A stretch of DNA of 64,000 nt from Edaphobacter aggregans DSM 19364 (GTDB taxonomy: Bacteria > Acidobacteriota > Terriglobia > Terriglobales > Acidobacteriaceae), in contig NZ_JQKI01000026.1 of assembly GCF_000745965.1 (NCBI RefSeq), positions 1 through 64,000 of the forward strand, in the 5' to 3' direction. The notes below the pieces were generated by a model, which worked only from the letters and a program-made list of their open reading frames with translations, did no database searches and was not told the DNA's origin. The translations under genes and the position numbers were made by a program. Positions 1-7,120 of the stretch are shown here, piece after piece. Within the stretch, counting starts at the first letter, position 1, and each line of letters starts with the position of its first letter.

Positions 1-996
1 CTGCCCGCTGGATATGTCTTCCGCGCCAGGCTGATTCTGATGCTGGCCGAGGGAGCGTCCTTCCGCACGATCAAGCAGAGGTTGGGGACCACGGCGCCGA
101 CGATCAGCCGGTGGAAGCAGCGCTTCCTTGCTTCGGGAATGGACGGCCTGGATACGAATCATCCCGGACAGTCGGCTTCCGTGCTGACTCCGAAGCTGCG
201 AGCCCGGATTCTCTCGACTACCCGCAAGAAGCCGAAGGACGGTTCCACTCACTGGAGTTGTCGCAAGCTTGCCGCAGCACTGGGCGTCAGCAAGGACGCT
301 GTGCATCGGGTGTGGAAAGAGGCTGGCCTGAAGCCGCACCGCCTGGAGCGCTACATGACCAGCGACGACCCGGATTTCGAAGCCAAAGCCGCTGCCATTA
401 TCGGGCTGTACCTGAGCCCTCCGCAGCATGCCGCCGCGTTTTGTGTCGATGAGAAGACCGCCATTCAGGCGCTGGATCGACTCGATCCGGTGCTGCCGCT
501 TTCGCCGGGCCGCGCCGAGCGCCATGGATTGGAATACTACCGACACGGAACCCTGTCGTCGCTGTATGCGGCGCTGGATACCGCGACCGGCCGGGTTCAC
601 GGAAAGACCGCTGCACGCCACACCAGCCGCGACTTTGTCGTCTTCCTGAAGGAAGTCGTGGCCCTGTGCCCGCCCGATCAGCAGATCCACATCATCCTCG
701 ACAATCTCTCGGCTCACAAGACCGCGCTGGTACGGGAGTTCCTGGAGCAGCATCCCCGCGTCCGGTTCCACTTCACACCCACCTACTCCTCATGGCTCAA
801 CCAGGTCGAACTCTGGTTCGCCAAAATCGAGCGAGAGGTCATCGCCCGCGGCGTCTTTACCTCCGTGCCCGATCTGGCCCGCAAGCTGCGACGCTACATC
901 AACGCTTACTCAGCCAATGCTCAGCCTATCAACTGGAAGTACTCCGACCCTTCTCACCGCATCCGTAGTAACGAACTCTCTGCGACAGGCCACTAG
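1..996 (+). CDS. IS630-family transposase, 5' end cut by window edge
   Basis: DDE transposase of the IS630/Tc1 type. The frame is open from base 1 (reading LPAGYVFRARLILMLAEG), so the true start lies upstream and the ATG at 40 is internal. An N-terminal helix-turn-helix region (TIKQRLG...ISRWKQRF) and a second winged-helix part (LAAALGVSKDAVHRVWKEAGL) precede the catalytic core. The three acidic residues sit in CVDEKTAIQ, IILDNLSAHK and WLNQVELWFAKIEREV. The C-terminus looks complete. It marks the left edge of a region full of insertion-sequence debris and abuts a hydrolase fragment at 1022. The catalytic motifs are intact, so the protein could be active if its 5' end is present. Confidence 0.93.
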   Translation: MPAGYVFRARLILMLAEGASFRTIKQRLGTTAPTISRWKQRFLASGMDGLDTNHPGQSASVLTPKLRARILSTTRKKPKDGSTHWSCRKLAAALGVSKDAVHRVWKEAGLKPHRLERYMTSDDPDFEAKAAAIIGLYLSPPQHAAAFCVDEKTAIQALDRLDPVLPLSPGRAERHGLEYYRHGTLSSLYAALDTATGRVHGKTAARHTSRDFVVFLKEVVALCPPDQQIHIILDNLSAHKTALVREFLEQHPRVRFHFTPTYSSWLNQVELWFAKIEREVIARGVFTSVPDLARKLRRYINAYSANAQPINWKYSDPSHRIRSNELSATGH

Positions 997-1021
997 GCTA
1001 TCGAAGTTGTATTGATAGTTA

Positions 1022-1117
1022 CGCGAAGCCGAGAACTTCAGTGAATCCGAAACCCGGCAGATCCGGCGCAATCACGCGATAGCGGTCGGCCAACAGTGGC
1101 ATCAGTTCGTGGTATTG
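1022..1117 (-). pseudogene. alpha/beta hydrolase fragment (epoxide-hydrolase-like)
   Basis: The minus strand reads QYHELMPLLADRYRVIAPDL followed by PGFGFTE. This matches the conserved stretch of alpha/beta hydrolases that lies just after the oxyanion-hole strand (LADRYRVIAPDLPGFG). Only about 32 codons remain: a stop (TAA at 1019-1021) lies at the IS630 side and an IS5 remnant begins right at the other side. The gene was evidently destroyed by insertions on both flanks. It is not expressed as a useful protein. The call rests on motif recognition, which is quite specific for this family. Confidence 0.7.
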
Positions 1118-1118
1118 A

Positions 1119-1340
1119 AAGGACGAGCTTCAGATCGTAGATGAAGTGGCATGGGCGAAGAACCGGATGAAGTCCAAGGTGCGAGCGAGGGTGGAACACG
1201 TGTTTCAAGTGATGAAGCTGAAGTTCGGATTCGTGAAAGTACGCTATCGCGGACTGAAGCAGAACGCGCACCGGCTGTTCGTTACCTGTGCGCTGGTGAA
1301 TCTGTTTGTGACCCGCAGAAAACTGCTCGCTGTAGCGTAG
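1119..1340 (+). pseudogene. IS5-family transposase, C-terminal remnant
   Basis: The frame opens after a stop at 1116-1118 and reads a typical IS5-group C-terminus: VRARVEHVFQVMKLKFGF, then VRYRGLKQNAHRLFVTCALVNLF. The E of RVEHVFQ corresponds to the last catalytic acid of the DDE core. The first two thirds of the transposase are absent. The sequence GCTTATTCAGAGTGTC at about 1463-1479 may belong to the element's terminal repeat, but the other end is missing so this cannot be confirmed. The fragment directly abuts the hydrolase remnant on its left. Confidence 0.75.
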
Positions 1341-1527
1341 GCTCGTCCGGCTCCGGCCCTGTACGCGCGGTTGCAACGGCGGTGCTGACCAGCTCCAGCA
1401 TCCAAGACCCGAACCGGCAGCGCGGTTTCCTGAGCACGGTTGTTAGTCGACTGAAGATGAGTGCTTATTCAGAGTGTCTTTAAGTTGTATCTGGAGCTGG
1501 CATAGACCGCCCGGCGGGGTTGCAGAA

Positions 1528-2400
1528 TTAGTCGACTTGCGCCTTGGGCTGGGGAAAGGCGACCGACGTGCTCGTGGCTTCCCACGCGGCCATGTCCTGT
1601 TGCAGGCTGGCGATCTTCTTGCGCATGACGCCGAGCGCATCCCCGCCGAGCGCCAAGTGCAGCGGTGGATTCTCCGCCGCTACTGCATTAAGGATCGCCT
1701 GCGCGGCGCGCGCGGGATCGTTGGGCTGCTTGCCGCTCAACCCGCCGATGTAGCCGCGGAACCTGCCCGCCGCTGTCTCGGCATACTCGGTTATGATCGT
1801 CGCGGTGTGCTTCAGTGAGGAGGAGGCGAAGTTGGTGCGGAAACTCCCGAGCGTCAGCACCGTCACCTTGATCCCGAACGGCGCGACTTCCTGCGCGAGC
1901 GCCTCATTCATCACGTCGACCGCTGCCTTGGCTGCAGAGTACAGGCCGAAACCCGCGAAGCCAGTGAAGCCGGCCGTCGCCGAGGACGACAGGATGTGGC
2001 CCGAGCCTTGCGTGCGCATGATCGGCAAGACGGCGCGAGTGACGTTGAACTGGCCGAAGAAATTGACCTCGAATAGGTCGTGCGCCTCCTTCAGGGAGGT
2101 CTCCTCGACCGCGCCCACCAGACCCCAGCCGGCGTTGTTGACGAGGACGTCGATCCGGCCTGCGAAAGCCTTCGCGGCCGCCTCCACGCCGGAGGTGACG
2201 CTTTCGGGCTTTGTGACGTCGAGCGTGACCGCCCTAGCGCGGCCGGGGGAAAGCCTTTCAAACTCTCCGATGTCCTCGCGCTTGAGCACGGTACCGACCA
2301 CGACCTGTCCTTCCGCGAGCGCGGCTTCGGCGAGCGAGCGGCCAATGCCCGACGAAACGCCGGTGATCAGCCAGTTCTTGCTGATAATAGTCTGCGACAT
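1528..2400 (-). CDS. SDR-family NAD(P)-dependent oxidoreductase
   Basis: Classical short-chain dehydrogenase/reductase of about 290 residues. The Rossmann nucleotide motif TGVSSGIG is near the N-terminus, NNAG follows about residue 85, and the catalytic pair is YSAAK, preceded by a serine stretch (HILSSSA). The start was set at 2400 because AAAGGAG lies 7 bases upstream; an ATG seven codons further out (2421) has no such site. The substrate is unknown. It lies in the same orientation as an NTF2-like gene and an old-yellow-enzyme fragment, an arrangement common in small electrophile- or aldehyde-responsive clusters. The GC content is close to the rest of the window. Confidence 0.9.
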   Translation of the reverse strand: MSQTIISKNWLITGVSSGIGRSLAEAALAEGQVVVGTVLKREDIGEFERLSPGRARAVTLDVTKPESVTSGVEAAAKAFAGRIDVLVNNAGWGLVGAVEETSLKEAHDLFEVNFFGQFNVTRAVLPIMRTQGSGHILSSSATAGFTGFAGFGLYSAAKAAVDVMNEALAQEVAPFGIKVTVLTLGSFRTNFASSSLKHTATIITEYAETAAGRFRGYIGGLSGKQPNDPARAAQAILNAVAAENPPLHLALGGDALGVMRKKIASLQQDMAAWEATSTSVAFPQPKAQVD

Positions 2401-2489
2401 AACTTGCTCCTTTGGGTTCATCTGAATTGGAATAACTTCTCAAGCGCTACGCTTCGGCCTGGCTTTGTTCTTGGCGGTTCCAGGACTGA

Positions 2490-2912
2490 CTAGGAAAGCT
2501 CGACGCGATAATAGGTTTTCGCAACGATGCGCCATTCTTTGCCCAGTTTGAACATCGTGAGATAGTCGCTAAAAACCGACTGATTGACGCGCATCTGGAC
2601 TTTGATCATGGCCTGCGTAGGCGAGGAAAGGTCGATTGTGACCACGTGTTCTTCTCGCTCTGCACCTAGCGACTCCGGGGAGATCCTTGCCCTGACGACC
2701 TCTCTATATTCTTCAACGGTACGGAACAGTGGGGCCTCATTTTCGATGGTGCATAGCTGGGCCCGGTCATGAAAGATCGCTGTAACCAGCTCTGGATTGC
2801 AGGTGTACAGCATGTCGAGGTATACCTGAACGGCATCCGCTATTTCCTTAAACAGTTCGATGGAATTCGACACCGGTCCAAAGGTAAGTGCTGCTTTTGA
2901 AGTCATTTTCAT
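2490..2912 (-). CDS. NTF2-like / putative lumazine-binding protein
   Basis: A 140-residue protein of the SnoaL/NTF2 fold, closest in appearance to the putative lumazine-binding family (Pfam Lumazine_bd_2). The visible pattern is an N-terminal helix (IADAVQVYLDMLYTCNPELV), then FHDRAQL, and the C-terminal strand pair YLTMFKLGKEWRIVAKTYY. An AGGAG motif lies about 4 bases before the ATG at 2912. A second in-frame ATG at 2906 is possible. No catalytic residues can be assigned. It lies between the SDR gene and the truncated old yellow enzyme, all on the minus strand, so it was probably part of one operon. Confidence 0.75.
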   Translation of the reverse strand: MKMTSKAALTFGPVSNSIELFKEIADAVQVYLDMLYTCNPELVTAIFHDRAQLCTIENEAPLFRTVEEYREVVRARISPESLGAEREEHVVTIDLSSPTQAMIKVQMRVNQSVFSDYLTMFKLGKEWRIVAKTYYRVELS

Positions 2913-3041
2913 TTTCTCCTACACAAAAATCGAGGCTGACCGGCGAGGCCGGCTTTTGTGCCAACCCTCGCTGTAGTTCAACATTCGACGGGCTACAGTT
3001 CTCCAGTGAGAAACTGTGCCCGCCCTAACCCAAAGCTCCAG

Positions 3042-3248
3042 TCAGCCCTGGGCCTGTGACGAAATATTCGTACCTTCAGAAATGATCAGGCCAGCAGCCG
3101 CGCGCTCGGAGTAGTACTTCGCTGCGAATGGAGAGGGTATTCCTTCGTCATTTGCGCACGAACGTGTCAGGGGTGCCATCACTATGTGGTTCGGCAGTTT
3201 GAGGCTACCAAGTAGAAAAGGGGTAAAAAGCAAACGTTGTTTATTCAT
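3042..3248 (-). pseudogene. Old yellow enzyme (alkene reductase), N-terminal fragment
   Basis: Reads LLFTPFLLGSLKLPNHIVMA then PLTRSCAND and YYSERAAAGLIISEGTNIS, the first 65 residues of an FMN-dependent NemA-type ene-reductase, and then hits TGA where the family has about 300 more residues. Downstream, in another frame (about 2990-3030), a LW..AGTVSH string resembles the LWH.GR.SH motif of these enzymes, suggesting a deletion plus frameshift. The ATG has a strong AGGAGG site, and a palindromic operator lies 24 bases upstream. Probably non-functional. Confidence 0.8.
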
Positions 3249-3271
3249 CTCAAGCCTCCTATATCGCGTTG

Positions 3272-3283
3272 GACCGTTCGGTC
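3272..3283. promoter_or_regulatory. TetR-type operator candidate (GACCG-N2-CGGTC)
   Basis: An inverted repeat GACCGTTCGGTC lies 24 bases upstream of the old-yellow-enzyme ATG. It resembles operators of TetR-family regulators that control alkene reductases, such as the NemR box (GACC-N4-GGTC core). No TetR gene is present nearby, so the regulator was lost or is elsewhere. This is inference from motif and position. Confidence 0.5.
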
Positions 3284-3345
3284 TTTCCTGCTACACAAAT
3301 AGAGATATCTCAAACGAACGATAAGTCGCGTCGTATTATCCGATC

Positions 3346-3807
3346 ATGTTGATAAGCATCCGCGATCAGGTTGGGCAAGAAACTGGCCCGACGATTCTCG
3401 TTAGAGATCGCCGGCACACACCCTGACGCTCTTTCGTCAGGGACAAGTGTTGAAGACCTATCATGTGGCTCTGGGCAGAGGTGGACAAGGTCAGAAGGTA
3501 CAGGCTGGAGACACCAAGGTTCCTGAGGGTGTGTATCGAATCGTGGGACGCAACGCTCACAGTGCCTTTCACCGCGCCCTGAGAGTGGGCTACCCAACCC
3601 CCGAACAGGTTCAACAGGCTCACGAGCGAGGACTCGACCCCTGGTGGCGACATCATGGTTCACGGAATACGCAATGGTTTAGGGTGGCTCGGTTCGCTTC
3701 ATCAGCAAGTTGATTGGACCAAGGGCTGCATCGCCGTCACTGACGACGAAATAGAGGAAATCTGGAAAGCGGTTCCAGATGGCACACCAATAGAAATTGA
3801 TCGTTAG
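3346..3807 (+). pseudogene. L,D-transpeptidase (YkuD) gene with two frameshifts
   Basis: Three overlapping frames together spell a YkuD-domain protein. The first frame gives GPTILVRDRRHT. An apparent extra CA at about 3414-3420 shifts to LTLFRQGQVLKTYHVALGRG and GDTKVPEGVYRI. An extra C in the CCCC run at about 3634 shifts again to GGDIMVHGIRNGLGWLGSLH and TKGCIAVTDDEIEEIW, ending at TAG 3805-3807. The catalytic HG...GC motif is in the last segment. The family makes 3-3 peptidoglycan cross-links in the periplasm. No signal peptide is visible, so the 5' end may also be missing. With two independent shifts it is most likely a decayed gene rather than a sequencing error. Confidence 0.8.
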
Positions 3808-3945
3808 AAGCTGAGTTTCTTTTGGTTTACAGCATAGGCTGTTAGTTCCCTCAAAACGTTAGTGTCACTTCAAACGGTTCTATCGTAACTGCCCCATAGA
3901 GCCGCGCCCCTCCCACTCCCGTCGCACGGCAGTCACGATAGAACC

Positions 3946-4390
3946 TCAGGCCCATCCAAACGCCACGGCGTCTGCCCCAAAACGTCCACACCTCGACGCC
4001 ACAACCGATGCTGGAGGTTCTGCCCCCAGGTATGGAGCACGCCGAGGAACCCTATGATGGCCACAGCGCAGGCCCTGATCGAGATGACCGCCCAATGCTT
4101 GAGTACGGCAACGGACGATGGCATCGAGCACCTTGCGATGCGGCCATGCAAGGTGCGATCCGTACATCTTGTCGGTGATGGGCACATCGGCTCGCCAGCC
4201 ATCGACCAGACCCGGAAACAGAAAGGTCTTCGGCTTCATCCCATCGCCAGTAGCCGCGCAGCACGGTTGGGAGCCTCTCCGGCAAGCGGGGAAACGGCAG
4301 GTGCTCCAGCATGTGATGTCGCTTGAGCGTCTTGACGTAGAAGAACCGCAGCGCGGCCACTCGCTGCGCCACCGTCTTCGCAGCCAGCTT
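3946..4390 (-). pseudogene. Rearranged tyrosine recombinase / IS91-type remnant
   Basis: From 4390 leftwards the minus strand encodes KTVAQRVAALRFFYVKTLKR...LPFPRLPERLPTVL, identical but for one residue to part of the plus-strand recombinase at 4395-4939. After 4259 it changes to GYWRW and, one frame over, MKPKTFLFPGLVDGWRADVP. That is the stretch which in intact integrases of this group follows the point where the plus-strand copy stops. Further left, VLHTWGQNLQH resembles IS91-family Y1 transposases, which commonly sit next to such integrases. The remainder is unreadable. The whole is a scrambled, non-functional remnant. Confidence 0.6.
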
Positions 4391-4702
4391 TCTTATGACT
4401 CAGCTCAGAGACCGGATGCTCGAAGAACTCGAGCGTCGCAACTATTCGCCTGGAACCGCAAAAGGCTACTTGTTTGCGGTCAAGCAGTTTGCCGAACACT
4501 TTCATCGTGCTCCCGATCAGCTTGGTGCAGAGCATATCCGCGAGTACCAGCTCTCCCTGTTTCGTGAGCGCAAGCTGGCTGCGAAGACGGTGGCGCAGCG
4601 AGTGGCCGCGCTGCGGTTCTTCTACGTCAAGACGCTCAAGCGACATTACATGCTGGAGCACCTGCCGTTTCCCCGCTTGCCGGAGAGGCTCCCAACCGTG
4701 CT
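4260..4702. repeat. 131-bp inverted repeat, 181-bp spacer
   Basis: Bases 4260-4390 are the reverse complement of 4572-4702 with a single mismatch (GTGATG versus GTAATG in the TGGAGCACCTG region). The repeated segment is coding sequence of the tyrosine recombinase (KTVAQRVA...LPTV). The near identity implies a recent inverted duplication or a rearrangement during transposition. The structure could form a large cruciform or be prone to assembly error. Confidence 0.9.
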
Positions 4703-4939
4703 CAGCCGAGAGGAGGTCGGCGGGTTGCTGGCCGCCTCCGCCAACCGGCTGCACCGCACCATGCTGATGACGTTGTACTCGACCGGAGTTCGCCGGACCG
4801 AGCGCTATGCCAGTTGAAGACCTCGGATATCGACAGCAAGCGCATGGTGGTTCATGTGCGTCAGGGCAAGGGCAGGCGCGACCGGGATGTCCCGCTCAGC
4901 CCGGCGCTGCTGGAAGAGCGCTTTCGCGGCATGATCTGA
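4395..4939 (+). pseudogene. Tyrosine recombinase (IS91-associated integrase), frameshifted and truncated
   Basis: The N-terminal SAM-like DNA-binding domain is clear (MLEELERRNYSPGTAKGYLF and VKQFAEHFHRAPDQLG), followed by the start of the catalytic domain (LMTLYSTGVRRTE). The frame shifts at about 4800; the other frame continues LKTSDIDSKRMVVHVRQGKG then RRDRDVPLSPALLEERFRG before TGA at 4937-4939. The catalytic R..HxxR..Y residues of the C-terminal half are absent here. The missing middle portion appears in inverted orientation at 4258 and leftward. The break on both sides falls at the same hexamer CGCGGC. Confidence 0.8.
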
Positions 4940-5099
4940 GTCATAGGAGGTAGCTAATCTCTGCCCGCCACAAATGCAGCGTCCACCACGCCAGCGGTTT
5001 AGTTCAAACGGAGATTTCGGAAAGTTCACGCCGGGCCAAAGCCCGCGAGGCTTACGACCTCGAACCTTACTTCTGAGAGCGACTGCCTGGGTTGAGCAG

Positions 5100-5334
5100 G
5101 CCATAACATCCAATCGGCCGCGAGCACCGACAAATATATGACCGTCCGCAACCGTCGGTATGGCGAAACGAACGATCATATCGGCACGATCCCGTTCGCT
5201 CTTCTGTTCACTGTTGTACAGCTCACGCGTAATGTCCCTCGCATCGTAGCATGCAGCACTGCGGGCCGGTCCATGTGCGCCTCGTTCCACTCCTTCGTCG
5301 ACACCACCCACAGAATCGCATCCTTCGTCCCATC
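5100..5334 (-). pseudogene. PQQ-type beta-propeller protein, C-terminal fragment
   Basis: The minus strand reads DGTKDAILWVVSTKEWNEAH then RPAVLHA, and after a one-base shift YDARDITRELYNSEQKSERD followed by VRFAIPTVADGHIFVGARG. This is the characteristic C-terminal blade of pyrroloquinoline-quinone-like propeller proteins common in Acidobacteriota (LYNSEQ...FTIPTV..G.VYVGA). The usual stop is lost and the upstream part is gone. It is a remnant of a periplasmic protein, not a working gene. Confidence 0.65.
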
Positions 5335-5651
5335 GGCCGAAGGCATTCACTCTCTCGAGAACGACGACGACATGATGAGCGCTATGGCGCGTGAGTTGGT
5401 CGAGCGCGGGGGAAGAGGACGATCAATCGTTGCCTCTTTTGCCGCTGGAGCCGGTCACAGCATCGTCACCTGCGCCGAATCTTGTCGAGCCCAATCCGAA
5501 GAGGCAACAAAAGCCTTCCACGCTTTGGCATACTGGCCACACGGAGGAAGATCAGATGCTGCTCTTCGCCTAAACCATTGCGCGTGAGCCTTCGGCGACG
5601 TGTCCGCAGGCTCACATGTTTGGAGCTTTCAATGACAAAACAGGAGATTCT
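5335..5651. other. Gap without a convincing gene
   Basis: No recognisable protein, RNA or repeat was found. A short proline- and glutamate-rich frame ending at 5573 lies 78 bases before the Gp157 start, but it has no start with a ribosome-binding site and no recognisable domain. Confidence 0.4.
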
Positions 5652-6317
5652 ATGGCCAGCAAAGCTACACCTCTGATTCCGTTTCAAAGGTCAGCTGATG
5701 CGCTGTCGTCTCCCACCGTGGTTGCCACGGATCATTCTCTGCTTGAGCTAGACAGTGAGCTCGGTGCGCTGCTCGATCAGATTCAGGATGAGATCGAAGA
5801 GCAGGGCGAGGCGAGCGCCGAAGCAATGGAGCGCCTCCAATTATTCTGTCAGGCCATGGATGTAAAGATCGATCGGATAGGCAGGTTTCTCAGGGTCATG
5901 GAGACACGTGCCGAGTACTGCAAGAAGGAGTCGGCAAGATACGCCGCTCGTGCCAAAAGGGCGCAGAACAAGATCGAACGAACGGAATCCATGGTCCTTT
6001 ACTACCTTGCCAGCCACGATCTCAAAAAGATTGAGAGCCACGAATTCACGTTGAAGCGGAATAAGAACTCCCAGGACAGTGTGGTGATCACTCAGCCTGA
6101 CAGCATCCCTGATGACCTACGCCGCTTCGAGGCAAAGATAGATGGTCCCCTCTGGCTCGACGTGATCGATGCATTGCCCATGACGCTGGCCGAACCGCTC
6201 GCAGCTTCCGTCAAATCTAGCGAGCCATCGAATAGTGCCATCAAGCAACACATTGCCAACGGTGGCGTGGTCGAGGGAGCTTCGGTCAAACGCGGGTGCC
6301 ATCTGCGAATCGAATAG
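5652..6317 (+). CDS. Siphovirus Gp157-family protein
   Basis: A 221-residue protein with an acidic N-terminal region (ELDSELGALLDQIQDEIEEQ) and a long coiled-coil helix (MEARAEYCKKES-like stretch, then RAQNKIERTESMVLYYLASH), followed by the DLKKIESHEFTLKRNKN motif and VVITQPDSIP. This is the layout of the Gp157 family (Pfam Sipho_Gp157), first described from Streptococcus phage Sfi21, where it has been linked to phage resistance. The start at 5652 is chosen because AGGAG lies 5 bases upstream. Such genes occur on phages and plasmids. With the TSCPD and PRTRC-B remnants at 11-12 kb it suggests an old mobile element. The biochemical role is unknown. Confidence 0.85.
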   Translation: MASKATPLIPFQRSADALSSPTVVATDHSLLELDSELGALLDQIQDEIEEQGEASAEAMERLQLFCQAMDVKIDRIGRFLRVMETRAEYCKKESARYAARAKRAQNKIERTESMVLYYLASHDLKKIESHEFTLKRNKNSQDSVVITQPDSIPDDLRRFEAKIDGPLWLDVIDALPMTLAEPLAASVKSSEPSNSAIKQHIANGGVVEGASVKRGCHLRIE

Positions 6318-6597
6318 TGGGAAGCTCAATCAGGCTCTTGCAGGCAGCATAGGCCGGCGCTGGCGCTGGCCTAATATTCTGCTTGATGAATCGCCTATGA
6401 CTCTGCAATCGGGACACACACGTCCGGAACTCGGAGGAAAAGCATTGACAGAAAACCTCGCTGAGCGACTCGCGCTGATATCAACAATTGACATCCATCA
6501 GATATTGTACGGAGCCGGTACTTCGTGCTGATCGGAATTCGCGGCTCGATCGAAACATCTCAGACTTGGCTATTGAAGGGGAGCCGTTATTCAGCGG

Positions 6598-6905
6598 TCA
6601 GAACTGGAACTTCGCTGCAAGCAGGATCGAGCGCGGACCGCCGTTCTGATAGAGAGGATTGAGGCCGCCGTTCGCCCCGCCGAAGCGCAGACTGCTGGCG
6701 AGAGTTGCGTCGAGTAGCCGAAGCGAGCGTCAGTTACGTTTATGTATTGTCGGGGGACCGAGGTTCGGGTGGTTCAGGATGCTGAAAAACTCGGCTTGAG
6801 CCTTGAGCCGCTTTGTTGATAACGTGAAACTGGCGCTGCAATCCAATGTCGGCTTGGAGCGAGTCATGCCTCGCAGGACGTTCCGGCCGAAATTGTCGAC
6901 GGCTA
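6598..6905 (-). pseudogene. TonB-dependent receptor, C-terminal remnant
   Basis: On the minus strand, several frames together give VDNFGRNVLRG, QADIGLQRQFHVINK, LKAQAEFFSILNHPNLGPP and finally FGYSTQLLASSL...GGLNPLYQNGGPRSILLAAK and FQF before TGA (6598-6600). This is the signature C-terminus of Acidobacteriota CarboxypepD_reg/TonB receptors (RNVLRG...AEFFN..NHPNFG...GGPRSIQLALKFQF). At least three frame changes are needed, so it is a decayed gene. The bulk of the receptor (about 1000 residues) is absent. Confidence 0.75.
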
Positions 6906-7120
6906 GGCATACCCAAACTGGAGCTATACTTTTACCACTCTTTTCGGGGATTCAGAACATTCTCAGTGATCATAGGATCGTGTTTGAACCCGCTGACCAG
7001 GGTGATTTGGTGAAAATAGGTGAAATTGAGTGTGCGTAATCGATGCAATCGCGCCAATTACCATTCGGATGAACAAGCTCGGACGTTCTGTTGGCCGACT
7101 GTACAGACATCTCGCAAACA

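Noticed and set aside
5391..5573. 60-codon frame before the Gp157 gene
   Set aside because: Proline/glutamate-rich, no ribosome-binding site, upstream stop close by and no recognisable domain; could be the tail of a lost gene but cannot be supported.
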